Positions 48,054-55,441 of a stretch of 64,000 bases of DNA are shown here, piece by piece (positions within the stretch are counted from its first letter, which is position 1; the number at the start of each line of letters is the position of its first letter). Source of the stretch: CAWHYG01 sp963833505 (GTDB taxonomy: Bacteria > Eisenbacteria > RBG-16-71-46 > CAIMUX01); NCBI GenBank assembly GCA_963833505.1, contig CAWHYG010000004.1:62001-126000 (forward strand), written 5' to 3'. The position numbers and the translations under genes are program-made. Below the pieces are notes generated by a model. It saw only the letters and a program-made list of their open reading frames with translations, searched no databases and was not told where the DNA came from.

Positions 48054-49883
48054 TCAAACGTGCCAGAGCTTCTTCAATCCCTCCACCCAGCGCCGGCGTT
48101 CTCCCTCCAGCCACTCGGCGGACCCGGAGTACGTGCGCAGCATGACCTCGACGCGGCTTCCCTGGCCATCGGCGGCAATCATCCACCGGAAGATGGAAGG
48201 CTCGGGCTCGTCCAGCTCGGCCGCTCCCTCGCCGGAAGCGTCCCAGGCCACGACCCGGCCCCGATATCGCGGGCCTCCCGCAGACTGGAGGTCGAAGACC
48301 CCGCCGGACTTCGGCTCGACCCGGGCAGCCGCCGCGATCCAGGATTGGAGCCCTTCCGTCGTCGTCAGGAGCCGCCTCGCCTCCTCCGTCGGCACCGAGA
48401 GGCGTCTCAGCAGGAAGAACTCCCGCTTCTCCTTGCCCGCCCCGTGCCGCAGGTAGAAATCGAGCATCGCGAGGAGGACGCTCCAGCCGCTTTCACAGGA
48501 ACTTTGGATCCGGCTGCCGGCGTCGTCCTGAGCCCAACCGCCGTGTACAAGTTCGAGCGTGCATTCGCCCGGCTGGTTGGCCGCGGAAACCAGCCGTAGA
48601 TCCACCGTGGTCGAGCGCTCCGCCTCGGCGAGGTCCCAGGTCAGTCTCGCCGACTCTCCCGGTTGAACCGACAGGACGCGGCCCAGCACCTCCCCATAGT
48701 CGTCCCAAATCAGGGCGAAGGACGACCCGGCGCGCGGCTCGAAGTCGGTCCAGCCGACGAGCCATCGCCGCATGAGCGCGGCGTCGGTCAGCGCGTTCCA
48801 GACACGCTGCGAAGGGGCTTCCAGGACGCGGGTCAGGCGGATCTCGGGAGGCGCGACGTCAGCTCCCGGCTTCGGAGTCGCCGCCGTTCCGGTTCGCGGG
48901 GCCCCGGAGCCGGACGAGGCCATCGTGCCCGTGCCGGAAGGCGGCCTGGTCCGGGAGACCGCGCCGGCCGAGGGAACCGAACCGGCCGGAGTCGTCCCCG
49001 AGGCTGCGCCCGCCGGCGCCGGCAGCGGCTCGCGGGTCAGATACGTCTCGAGACGCTGGAAGCGCTTCTCCCAGAGGCCCTGCACGAATCCCCGCTCCAT
49101 CTCGAGCAGCGCGAAGGACCGCAGCGTCAGGGTCAGGTCGGTTCCATCCTTGGAAGGCCAGAAGGAGACGCCGATCAGCCCGCGCACGCCGCCTTCGCTC
49201 CACAGGAAACGGAGGTGCCGGTGCGGCGCGATGCGCTGGTAGGAGGCGATGATGGCCTTCCCGCTGTCCAGGGTGACGCCGGTGAGGTCTCCGCCTTCTT
49301 CCGGCATGACGAAGAGATCGCGGGCGACCCAGGCGCCCAGCCCCGTGGGAGTGGTCCAGGCGTGAAAGACGCGCTCGAGCGGCCCCGGCAGGGTCTTTTG
49401 CGTCCTGAAATAGAAGAGATGCTTCCCTTCCCCGCGCTCCTCCAGCAGAAAACGCAGGTTCAACAGGACCTTGTCCCATTCGAGGGCGACGTTCTCGAAC
49501 CGCGGATTCCATTCCGGCTCGGACGGCAGGCCGCGATGCGCGAATCGCACCTCCGTCCCGCCCCCGGCGGCATCCGCCAGGTCGAACGAGGCTTCGGTAG
49601 TCACCCCGTCCGCCTCCATGAACCAGGAGAGCACGAGCCGGGAGTCGGGAATGAGCTCGAGGATCTCTCCGCGGGCCGTGGCCGGCACCGTGGTGTCCCG
49701 CCATTCGAAGGAGTAGCTCGCTCCCTGCTCCGGAGTGAGGTCGACCGCTGCAAAGAGCCAGCGAGAGAGCGTCCCCGGATCCATCAGGGCGCGAAAGACC
49801 TGCGCCCGGGGCGCCGCGATCGTAAGGCGCCGCTCGATCGTCCTGTCCGCCGGAACCGTCGCGTTCTGCCGAGTCATCGCCAT
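48054..49883 (-). CDS. Multidomain SRPBCC (AHSA1/START-like) protein
   Basis: A 609-residue protein built from four SRPBCC-type domains. The starts are recognisable: RRLTIAAPRAQVFRALMDPG (about residue 15), FRTQKTLPGPLERVFHAWTT (about 155), LTRVLEAPSQRVWNALTDAA (about 345) and LLRRLSVPTEEARRLLTTTE (about 490). Usual bacterial AHSA1-like proteins have one such domain of about 145 residues. Each makes a helix-grip cavity for hydrophobic ligands; catalytic function is not evident. Domains 2 and 3 are joined by a 50-residue low-complexity linker (AGAASGTTPAGSVPSAGAVS and similar). ATG at 49883 has GGAG upstream. No interacting partner is indicated by the neighbours. Confidence 0.78.
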   Translation of the reverse strand: MAMTRQNATVPADRTIERRLTIAAPRAQVFRALMDPGTLSRWLFAAVDLTPEQGASYSFEWRDTTVPATARGEILELIPDSRLVLSWFMEADGVTTEASFDLADAAGGGTEVRFAHRGLPSEPEWNPRFENVALEWDKVLLNLRFLLEERGEGKHLFYFRTQKTLPGPLERVFHAWTTPTGLGAWVARDLFVMPEEGGDLTGVTLDSGKAIIASYQRIAPHRHLRFLWSEGGVRGLIGVSFWPSKDGTDLTLTLRSFALLEMERGFVQGLWEKRFQRLETYLTREPLPAPAGAASGTTPAGSVPSAGAVSRTRPPSGTGTMASSGSGAPRTGTAATPKPGADVAPPEIRLTRVLEAPSQRVWNALTDAALMRRWLVGWTDFEPRAGSSFALIWDDYGEVLGRVLSVQPGESARLTWDLAEAERSTTVDLRLVSAANQPGECTLELVHGGWAQDDAGSRIQSSCESGWSVLLAMLDFYLRHGAGKEKREFFLLRRLSVPTEEARRLLTTTEGLQSWIAAAARVEPKSGGVFDLQSAGGPRYRGRVVAWDASGEGAAELDEPEPSIFRWMIAADGQGSRVEVMLRTYSGSAEWLEGERRRWVEGLKKLWHV

Positions 49884-49986
49884 CCTCGTTTCTCCGCGCA
49901 TCGCCGCGGGGGGTTGACGCCGCCGTTCCCTTTTTCGCCGGGATTCGGAACGCCCTCGCATCCGGAGGCGCCGGAGCGCTCCGGGC

Positions 49987-50364
49987 TCAGTCCTGCATGT
50001 TCGAGCTGTAGGTGTAGGACTTCACCTGGCCGTCGCGGTCGAACCGGACATAGAGATCGCGGGTGCGCGCGTGCTCACCAATGAGTTTCAGCCGGTAGTG
50101 AAGATAGGTCCAGGTCGAATCTCCATCCTCGATTCCGCGCCGGTAGGGAAGCCCGAAGGTCGCGAGCAGGTCCGACTTCGTCGTCTCGCCGATCCTGATC
50201 TCCTGGACCTTGCCCGCAGGAAACGGATGGCCGATGGTGGCGCATCCGCAGCAGCCGATGAGGAACAGAAGAGCCGCAACGCTCGCGCGGGCGACGCAGG
50301 CTCGACTGCGGCCCGGAGAGTCCGTTCGAGCATCTCCACTCCGGCTACGAATCGTCGCAGGCAT
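49987..50364 (-). CDS. BamE/SmpA-like outer-membrane lipoprotein
   Basis: A 125-residue protein with signal helix RASVAALLFLIG and lipobox-like LIGCCGC. The mature part carries the BamE/OmlA pattern IRIGETTKSDLLATFGLPYR, RGIEDGDSTWTYLHYR and FDRDGQVKSYTYSS. BamE assists the BAM complex that folds outer-membrane proteins; small relatives share this fold without being BAM subunits, so the exact role is open. ATG at 50364 follows GGAGGG. TTGACC at 50460-50455 on the minus strand could be its -35 box. Confidence 0.75.
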   Translation of the reverse strand: MPATIRSRSGDARTDSPGRSRACVARASVAALLFLIGCCGCATIGHPFPAGKVQEIRIGETTKSDLLATFGLPYRRGIEDGDSTWTYLHYRLKLIGEHARTRDLYVRFDRDGQVKSYTYSSNMQD

Positions 50365-50610
50365 CTTGTCATCCCTCCCGGCGCTCCCGCCGATCTTCCG
50401 GCCCCTGGTCCCGCCGCGATTCCGACGGCACGCTATCAGGGTTCGCGGCAGGGGGTCAACCTGGTCGCGGAACGAGTATCATGGGCCCCGGCCGGCGGCG
50501 CTTGCTCGGCGACGTGCGATCGGCCGAACTCGGTCGACAGAGCTCGGAGGGCGACGCGCGATCGGCGCAGCTCGAGGCGGAGCGGCCGATGGAAAAGGAG
50601 GACGGGACTC

Positions 50611-50964
50611 ATGGCCACCAGAAGCCGGCGACCGGCCCTTCTGCCCGCACCGATCCTGCTCATCGCGGCGGGTTGTTCCACAGTGCCCTACACGAACCGC
50701 CGGACGATCAACCTGATCCCGGACAGCCAGGCGGCATCGGTCGGGACCGACGCTTACAAGCAGGTCCGGACGCAGTCGGAGCTCATCACCAGCGGACCGC
50801 AATACGACGAGGCGCTGCGGGTCGGGAAGCGGATTGCGGCGGCCGCGGACGCGCCCGGTTTCCAGCGGGAGTTCAGCCTGATCGACGATCCCAAGACCGC
50901 CAACGCTCTCTGCCTGCCCGGCAGGTGGATGTCGGAGGCGCTGGCCTACGACCACCCGCAGTGA
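50611..50964 (+). pseudogene. M48-type metalloprotease lipoprotein, N-terminal fragment only
   Basis: 117 residues match the start of periplasmic M48 proteases of the BepA/LoiP kind: lipobox LIAAGCST, then VPYTNRRTINLIPDSQAASV, GKRIAAAADAPGFQREFSLI and DDPKTANALCLPG. Homology ends there and is followed by GRWMSEALAYDHPQ and a stop, so the HExxH zinc site that should come next is missing. ATG at 50611 has AAAGGAGG upstream, so a short lipoprotein may still be made. The stop overlaps the GTG start of the next gene. A deletion joining the two genes is likely. A short tandem duplication (GCGATCGGC words at 50517 and 50560) lies upstream. Confidence 0.75.
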
Positions 50965-52184
50965 AGACGCTTTGGTGGGGACTGCTGCTGGCCTTGGGCC
51001 TTCTTCTTCCCTCGCTTGCCGGCCATGCGCCGCAAGCGGTGGAGTCGATCTACAGCGAGGGGCTCTTTCCGCGGGTCGCAGCGGTCCTGGGATGGATCGG
51101 CGAACGCACCCGATTCAGCCTCGCCCAGACGCTCATCCTGGCCGGGGCGGCTGTCCTTCTGGTCGTCCTCGCGCGAGGCGCGGCGGCCAGCGCGCGCGCC
51201 CGGGCCTTCCGAGGATTCGGTCCGGCCCGGCGCTGGCTGGCGGCGGCCGCGATCCTGGTCCTGGGATTCCATCTGCTCTGGGGATTGAACTACGAGCGGC
51301 CGACGCTCTACCGGCGGCTTTCCCTGACAAGGGTATCGCCTGATCCCGCGCGCCTCGCCCGGTTGACCCGGCACCTGGCGCTGGAAACCAATCAGAGCTA
51401 TCGGCAAGCCGGCGAGACCGGCGAGATCGCGAGGCCTGAGGCATCGGCTCCGGCAATGCCGGAAGGTGCAGTTCCGGCGCCACCCGGAGGAACAGCTCCT
51501 GCGGGTCCCTCAGGCGGTTCGCCCACGGCGGCTCCCACTCGCGGCCGCGGCGTGCCGGCCGCCCTCCGTGGATCCAGTCTGATGATCCCGCGTGATGAGA
51601 TCGCCGGACGGATCGCCCGCGTCTATTCCGAGCTGGATCCGGCCTGGCGGCGCGCGTCCCTGTCGTGGCCGAAGTTTCCCGCGCTCGCCGGCTGGCTCAT
51701 GACCCGGCTGGGCATCAGCGGCTTCTACTTCCCTTATACAGGAGAAGCGCAGGTGGATCGGGAGCTGCCCGACGCCGAGGTCCCTTTTGTCATGGCCCAC
51801 GAGATGGCGCACCAGCGGGGCACGGCCCGGGAAGACGAGGCCAACTTCCTGGCCTATCTGGTTTGCCGGAGAAGCGAATCCGCGGCCGCCCGCTACAGTG
51901 GCGCGCTCGAGGCCTTCGGCCTGGCCTGGAACGCGCTCTCGGCGGCGGCGCCGGAGTCCGCCCGCGTCCTGGCGCCGGGTCTCCTCGATCCCGGGCCGAA
52001 GGGAGATCGAGCCGCGGTCCGCGCCTTCTGGGCGAGTCATGAGAATCCGGCCATGACGGTGTCGAACCGCGCCAACGACCTCTATCTGAAAACCAACGCC
52101 CAGACCTCCGGAGTGGCGAGCTACGGGCTCGCCGTGGATCTACTGCTGGCGCTCGACGCCGAAAGCGCGCCCGCCGGCCGGTGA
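50961..52184 (+). CDS. DUF3810-family membrane protein with HExxH motif
   Basis: A 407-residue protein. Three N-terminal hydrophobic helices (LWWGLLLALGLLLPSLAG, TLILAGAAVLLVVLARGAAA, RWLAAAAILVLGFHLLWGLN) precede a soluble domain. That domain has VPFVMAHEMAHQRGTAREDE followed by ANFLAYLVC. The HEMAH signature with Glu further on suggests a zinc metallopeptidase, as in other DUF3810 proteins, but activity is unproven. Between helices and catalytic domain is a Pro/Ala/Gly-rich insert (MPEGAVPAPPGGTAPAGPSG). GTG at 50961 overlaps the stop of the M48 fragment. Its own 3' end is the first unit of a 46-bp tandem repeat. Confidence 0.8.
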   Translation: MKTLWWGLLLALGLLLPSLAGHAPQAVESIYSEGLFPRVAAVLGWIGERTRFSLAQTLILAGAAVLLVVLARGAAASARARAFRGFGPARRWLAAAAILVLGFHLLWGLNYERPTLYRRLSLTRVSPDPARLARLTRHLALETNQSYRQAGETGEIARPEASAPAMPEGAVPAPPGGTAPAGPSGGSPTAAPTRGRGVPAALRGSSLMIPRDEIAGRIARVYSELDPAWRRASLSWPKFPALAGWLMTRLGISGFYFPYTGEAQVDRELPDAEVPFVMAHEMAHQRGTAREDEANFLAYLVCRRSESAAARYSGALEAFGLAWNALSAAAPESARVLAPGLLDPGPKGDRAAVRAFWASHENPAMTVSNRANDLYLKTNAQTSGVASYGLAVDLLLALDAESAPAGR

Positions 52185-52275
52185 CGAACCCACGCCTCAG
52201 TCCACCGGCGTAGGGCTTGCCGGCCGGTAACGACCTCGCACCTCGGTCCGCCGGCGACGCGCTTGCCGGCCAGCA
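52173..52275 (+). repeat. 46-bp tandem repeat starting in the 3' end of the DUF3810 gene
   Basis: Units start at 52173, 52219 and 52265, each with GCCGGCC(G/A)G and then ACG or ATCG. The first contains the TGA stop (52182-52184). The gap to the next gene (52185-52442) otherwise contains a TAGAAT -10-like word near 52299. Confidence 0.8.
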
Positions 52276-52442
52276 ATCGCTCCTGCGGCGCCTCGTGCTA
52301 GAATCGCGCGGACCAACGACGCGCCGGATTCAGTCCAACGGGGGGTGCGCACCGGAACAAGCCTGACGCCGGGGGCGGCGTCTCCAGCGCGCGCGGCCGG
52401 CCCGCCGACAAGCCGCGCGTTTCGGGAACAAGAAAGGACATC

Positions 52443-53678
52443 ATGACCGGCGAAGACAACTTGCTTCGAGCAGTCGACCACATCGACTGGGAACCGCACC
52501 TGGCGAGCCGCGTCGCGGGCATCAAGGGCTCGATGATCCGCGAGCTTCTCAAGCTCACGCAGCAGCCTGACATCATCTCGTTCGGAGGTGGGATGCCCGC
52601 GCCGGAATTCTTCCCGATCCGGGCGTTCCAGGAGGCCTGCCACCATATTCTCGAATCCGACGGCGGGAACGCGCTTCAATACAGCACGACCGAAGGGCAC
52701 CCGCCGCTCCGGGAATGGTTGGCCGATTCGATGGCCCCCTACGGAATCGCCGTCGAACCGGAAAACATTCTCATGACCAGCGGCTCGCAGCAGGCGCTCG
52801 ATCTCATCGGCAAGCTGTTCGTCGAGCCCGGCAGCGCCGTCTGCACAAGTGCTCCCACCTACCTGGGAGCGCTCCAGGCCTGGAACGCCTACGAGGCGAA
52901 CTATTTCACCGTTCCCCAGGACGACGACGGCATGATCGTGGATCAGATCCCTGGGATCCTGAACCGGAATCAGCCGCCCAGAATCCTCTATGTGCTGCCG
53001 AACTTCCACAATCCGGCCGGCACCACGCTGCCGCTCGATCGGCGGGTGAAGCTGGCCGAGCTGGCCCGCCGCCATGACCTCATCATGATCGAGGACGATC
53101 CGTACGGCGAGCTGCGCTACGAGGGCGCCGACGTCACGCCGCTCTTCCGCCTGGCGCCGGAGCGCACCATCTACCTCAGCACCTTCTCGAAGACCCTGGC
53201 TCCGGGCCTTCGTCTCGGTTGGGTGGTGGCCCCGAAACCGATCATCAACCGCTTCGTCCAGGCCAAGCAGGGAGCCGACCTGCACACCGGCACCCTGGTT
53301 CAACTGATCGCGAACGACATCTGCCAGCGGGGCATCCTGAAGCAGCACGTGAAGAGCCTGCGTGCGGTCTACCGGGAGCGGCGCGACGCGATGCTCGGCG
53401 CCATGGAGGAGCACTGGCCCGCCGGATGCTCGTGGACGCGGCCCCAGGGAGGGCTCTTTCTCTGGGCGACGGTGCCGCCACCGATCCGCACGCCCGAGCT
53501 GCTCGTCAGGGCGATCGAGAAGCGGGTCGCGTTCGTTCCGGGCCTGGCCTTCTTTCCGCTGGAGCAAGGCGGCGAGAATGCCATGCGCCTCAACTTCTCG
53601 TTCTGCACGCCGGAGTTGATCCGGGAGGGGATCCGGCGGCTCGGCGAGGCGATTCGCGAGGTGGCGGAGGGGAAGTGA
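52443..53678 (+). CDS. PLP-dependent class I aminotransferase, LysN/2-aminoadipate type
   Basis: A 411-residue fold-type I aminotransferase. The PLP lysine is in STFSKTLAPGLRLGWVVAP, the conserved Asn in VLPNFHNPAGTTLPLDRR, the Asp-Tyr pair in IMIEDDPYGELRYEG, and the N-terminal signature in DIISFGGGMPAPEFFPIRAF. This arrangement is that of LysN/MocR-aminotransferase-domain proteins, which include 2-aminoadipate transaminase and aromatic or branched-chain transaminases. No helix-turn-helix domain is attached. The start has only a moderate ribosome site (AAGAAAGGACATC). Lysine biosynthesis is suggested by the homoaconitase-type gene 8 kb away, not proven. Confidence 0.87.
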   Translation: MTGEDNLLRAVDHIDWEPHLASRVAGIKGSMIRELLKLTQQPDIISFGGGMPAPEFFPIRAFQEACHHILESDGGNALQYSTTEGHPPLREWLADSMAPYGIAVEPENILMTSGSQQALDLIGKLFVEPGSAVCTSAPTYLGALQAWNAYEANYFTVPQDDDGMIVDQIPGILNRNQPPRILYVLPNFHNPAGTTLPLDRRVKLAELARRHDLIMIEDDPYGELRYEGADVTPLFRLAPERTIYLSTFSKTLAPGLRLGWVVAPKPIINRFVQAKQGADLHTGTLVQLIANDICQRGILKQHVKSLRAVYRERRDAMLGAMEEHWPAGCSWTRPQGGLFLWATVPPPIRTPELLVRAIEKRVAFVPGLAFFPLEQGGENAMRLNFSFCTPELIREGIRRLGEAIREVAEGK

Positions 53679-53794
53679 ACCCGTCGCGGGCACCGCGGCG
53701 ACAGCCCGGGCGCGCCGAGCCGCCAAACCTGTCACACGCGCCGGATGAACCCGTCGCAGGCACCACGGTGCAGCCCGGACGCGCCGAAGCCGGA
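53676..53794 (+). repeat. 70-bp offset duplication starting at the aminotransferase stop codon
   Basis: TGAACCCGTCGC at 53676 recurs at 53746, and similarity continues for about 48 bp (GGCACC, GCAGCCCGG/ACAGCCCGG, GCGCGCCGA). Both copies carry TGA. No gene is supported in 53679-53963. Confidence 0.75.
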
Positions 53795-53963
53795 GCGGCC
53801 AATGAAGGAGAAGCGAGCGGAGTGCGGCGGGAGCGCACGATCGTGCGCGGGGCCGCGCGGAGTAGCTCCGACGACCTGGCCGCGCAGGCTTCGGTGCGCC
53901 CGGGCGTGGACCTGGTTCCACGCAAAGAAGAGCGCAGACGTTGAAGGCCATGGAGGCCACGGC

Positions 53964-55440
53964 GTGACGACGAATCGTGGAGTCTGGCTGCATTTCGCGG
54001 GAGTGGCCGGAAGCGGCATGAGCGGGCTCGCCCAGTTCCATGCCTGGTCCGGCGGCCTCGCCAGCGGAAGCGACCGGTCCTTCGACCGCGCCTCGCCGGT
54101 GTCCTCCCACGCGCAGAACGAGGAATCCGAGGGCATTCGCGGGCATTCTGGAAGCTGCCGGAATCCGCATCGTGCCCCAGGACGGCTCGTTTCCCCAAAG
54201 CGCCCGGTTCCCGGGCCAATGTGCGGGGCTCATCGTCTCGACCGCGGTCGAGGACACGGTGCCCGACGTGCGGGCGGCCCGCACTCATGGGATTCCGATC
54301 CGCCATCGATCAGAGCTGCTCGCGAGCCTCGTCGAGAAGCAGCGCTCCATCGCGATCACGGGCACGAGCGGAAAATCGACCGTAACCGCCATGGTCTTCG
54401 AGATTCTGCGCGGCGCCGGACGGGATCCTTCCCTCATCACCGGCGGCGATCTGCTGCTTCTCCGGGAACACGGCCTCCTCGGCAACGCGTTCGCCGGGAC
54501 GAGCGACCTTCTCGTGATCGAGGCGGACGAGAGCAACGGCAGCCTGACCCGATACTCGCCCTGGGCCGGCGCGCTTCTGAACCTCCAACGGGATCACAAG
54601 GAGCCGGAGGAGCTGGCCGGGATCTTCGCGACCTTTCGGAGCCGGACACGGGGCCCCTTCATCCTGGGAGAGGATCCGAACCTCGATCCCTTCTCGAACG
54701 GCGCGATCCGCTTCGGCGTCGGTCCAGCCGCGAGCGTGCGCGCCACCAGCCTCGACCTGCGGCCGGAGGGATCGTCCTTTGACATCGGGGTGGACGCCCG
54801 CGCCTGGCCACAGGAGCTCGGGGCTCCGGGCCGCAACGTCGCCCGATTCCGGATTCCGATCCCCGGCCGCCACAACGTGCTGAACGCGGCGGCGGCCGTG
54901 GCCGTGGCTCTGGCCGCCGGAATCGCGCTCGAGGCGATCCCCTCGATCCTGTCGGGCTTCTGGGGCGTGGCCCGGCGTTTTCAGCGGATCGGCCGCGCGC
55001 GCGGATGCGAGGTCATCGATGATTTCGCCCACAATCCGGAGAAGATCCGCGCCAGCCTCGCGACCGCCCGGCTCTCCGCTCCAAGGATCCTCGCCGTCTT
55101 TCAGCCGCACGGATTCGGCCCGACGCGATTCCTGCGCGCCGAGCTCATCGAAGCCTTCGCCGAGGGGCTCGGTCCGGAGGATCGCCTCTACCTGCCGGAG
55201 ATCTTCTACGCCGGCGGCACGGCGGCGCGGGACATCTCCTCGGAGGAGATCGCCGATGCCGTTCGCGCGCGGAACGTGCCGGCCGTCTTCGCGCGGAACC
55301 GCGAGGATCTGATCCCGCGGATCGTCGAAGACGCGAGTTCGGGAAGCTGCATCCTGGTCATGGGCGCGCGGGACCCTTCACTGACCGGGTTCTGCCGCGA
55401 GATCCTCCGGCGTCTGGCCGGAGACGAGAAGGAGGATTGA
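53964..55440 (+). pseudogene. Mpl/MurC-like UDP-N-acetylmuramate ligase, interrupted by a +1 frameshift
   Basis: Two frames give a 491-residue Mur-ligase. The first starts GTG 53964 (GGAGG upstream) with VWLHFAGVAGSGMSGLAQFH and GGLASGSDRSFDR, the N-terminal Rossmann motif. The second carries NPRAFAGILEAAGIRIVPQD, the ATP loop IAITGTSGKSTVTAM, EADESNGSLTRYSPWAG, PGRHNVLNAAAAVAVAL and IDDFAHNPEKIRASLATARL. Mpl ligases attach recycled or amino-acid-linked peptides to UDP-MurNAc. The frame switches within CGCAGAACGAGGAATCC (about 54111-54127), where dropping one base restores it. The next gene starts 2 bp downstream, so the pair is probably an operon. Confidence 0.78.
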
Positions 55441-55441
55441 C

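Noticed and set aside
50611..52184. Programmed frameshift fusing the M48 fragment to the DUF3810 protein
   Set aside because: There is no slippery sequence at the CAGTGAAG overlap, and the DUF3810 part has its own N-terminal membrane helices; stop/start overlap suffices.
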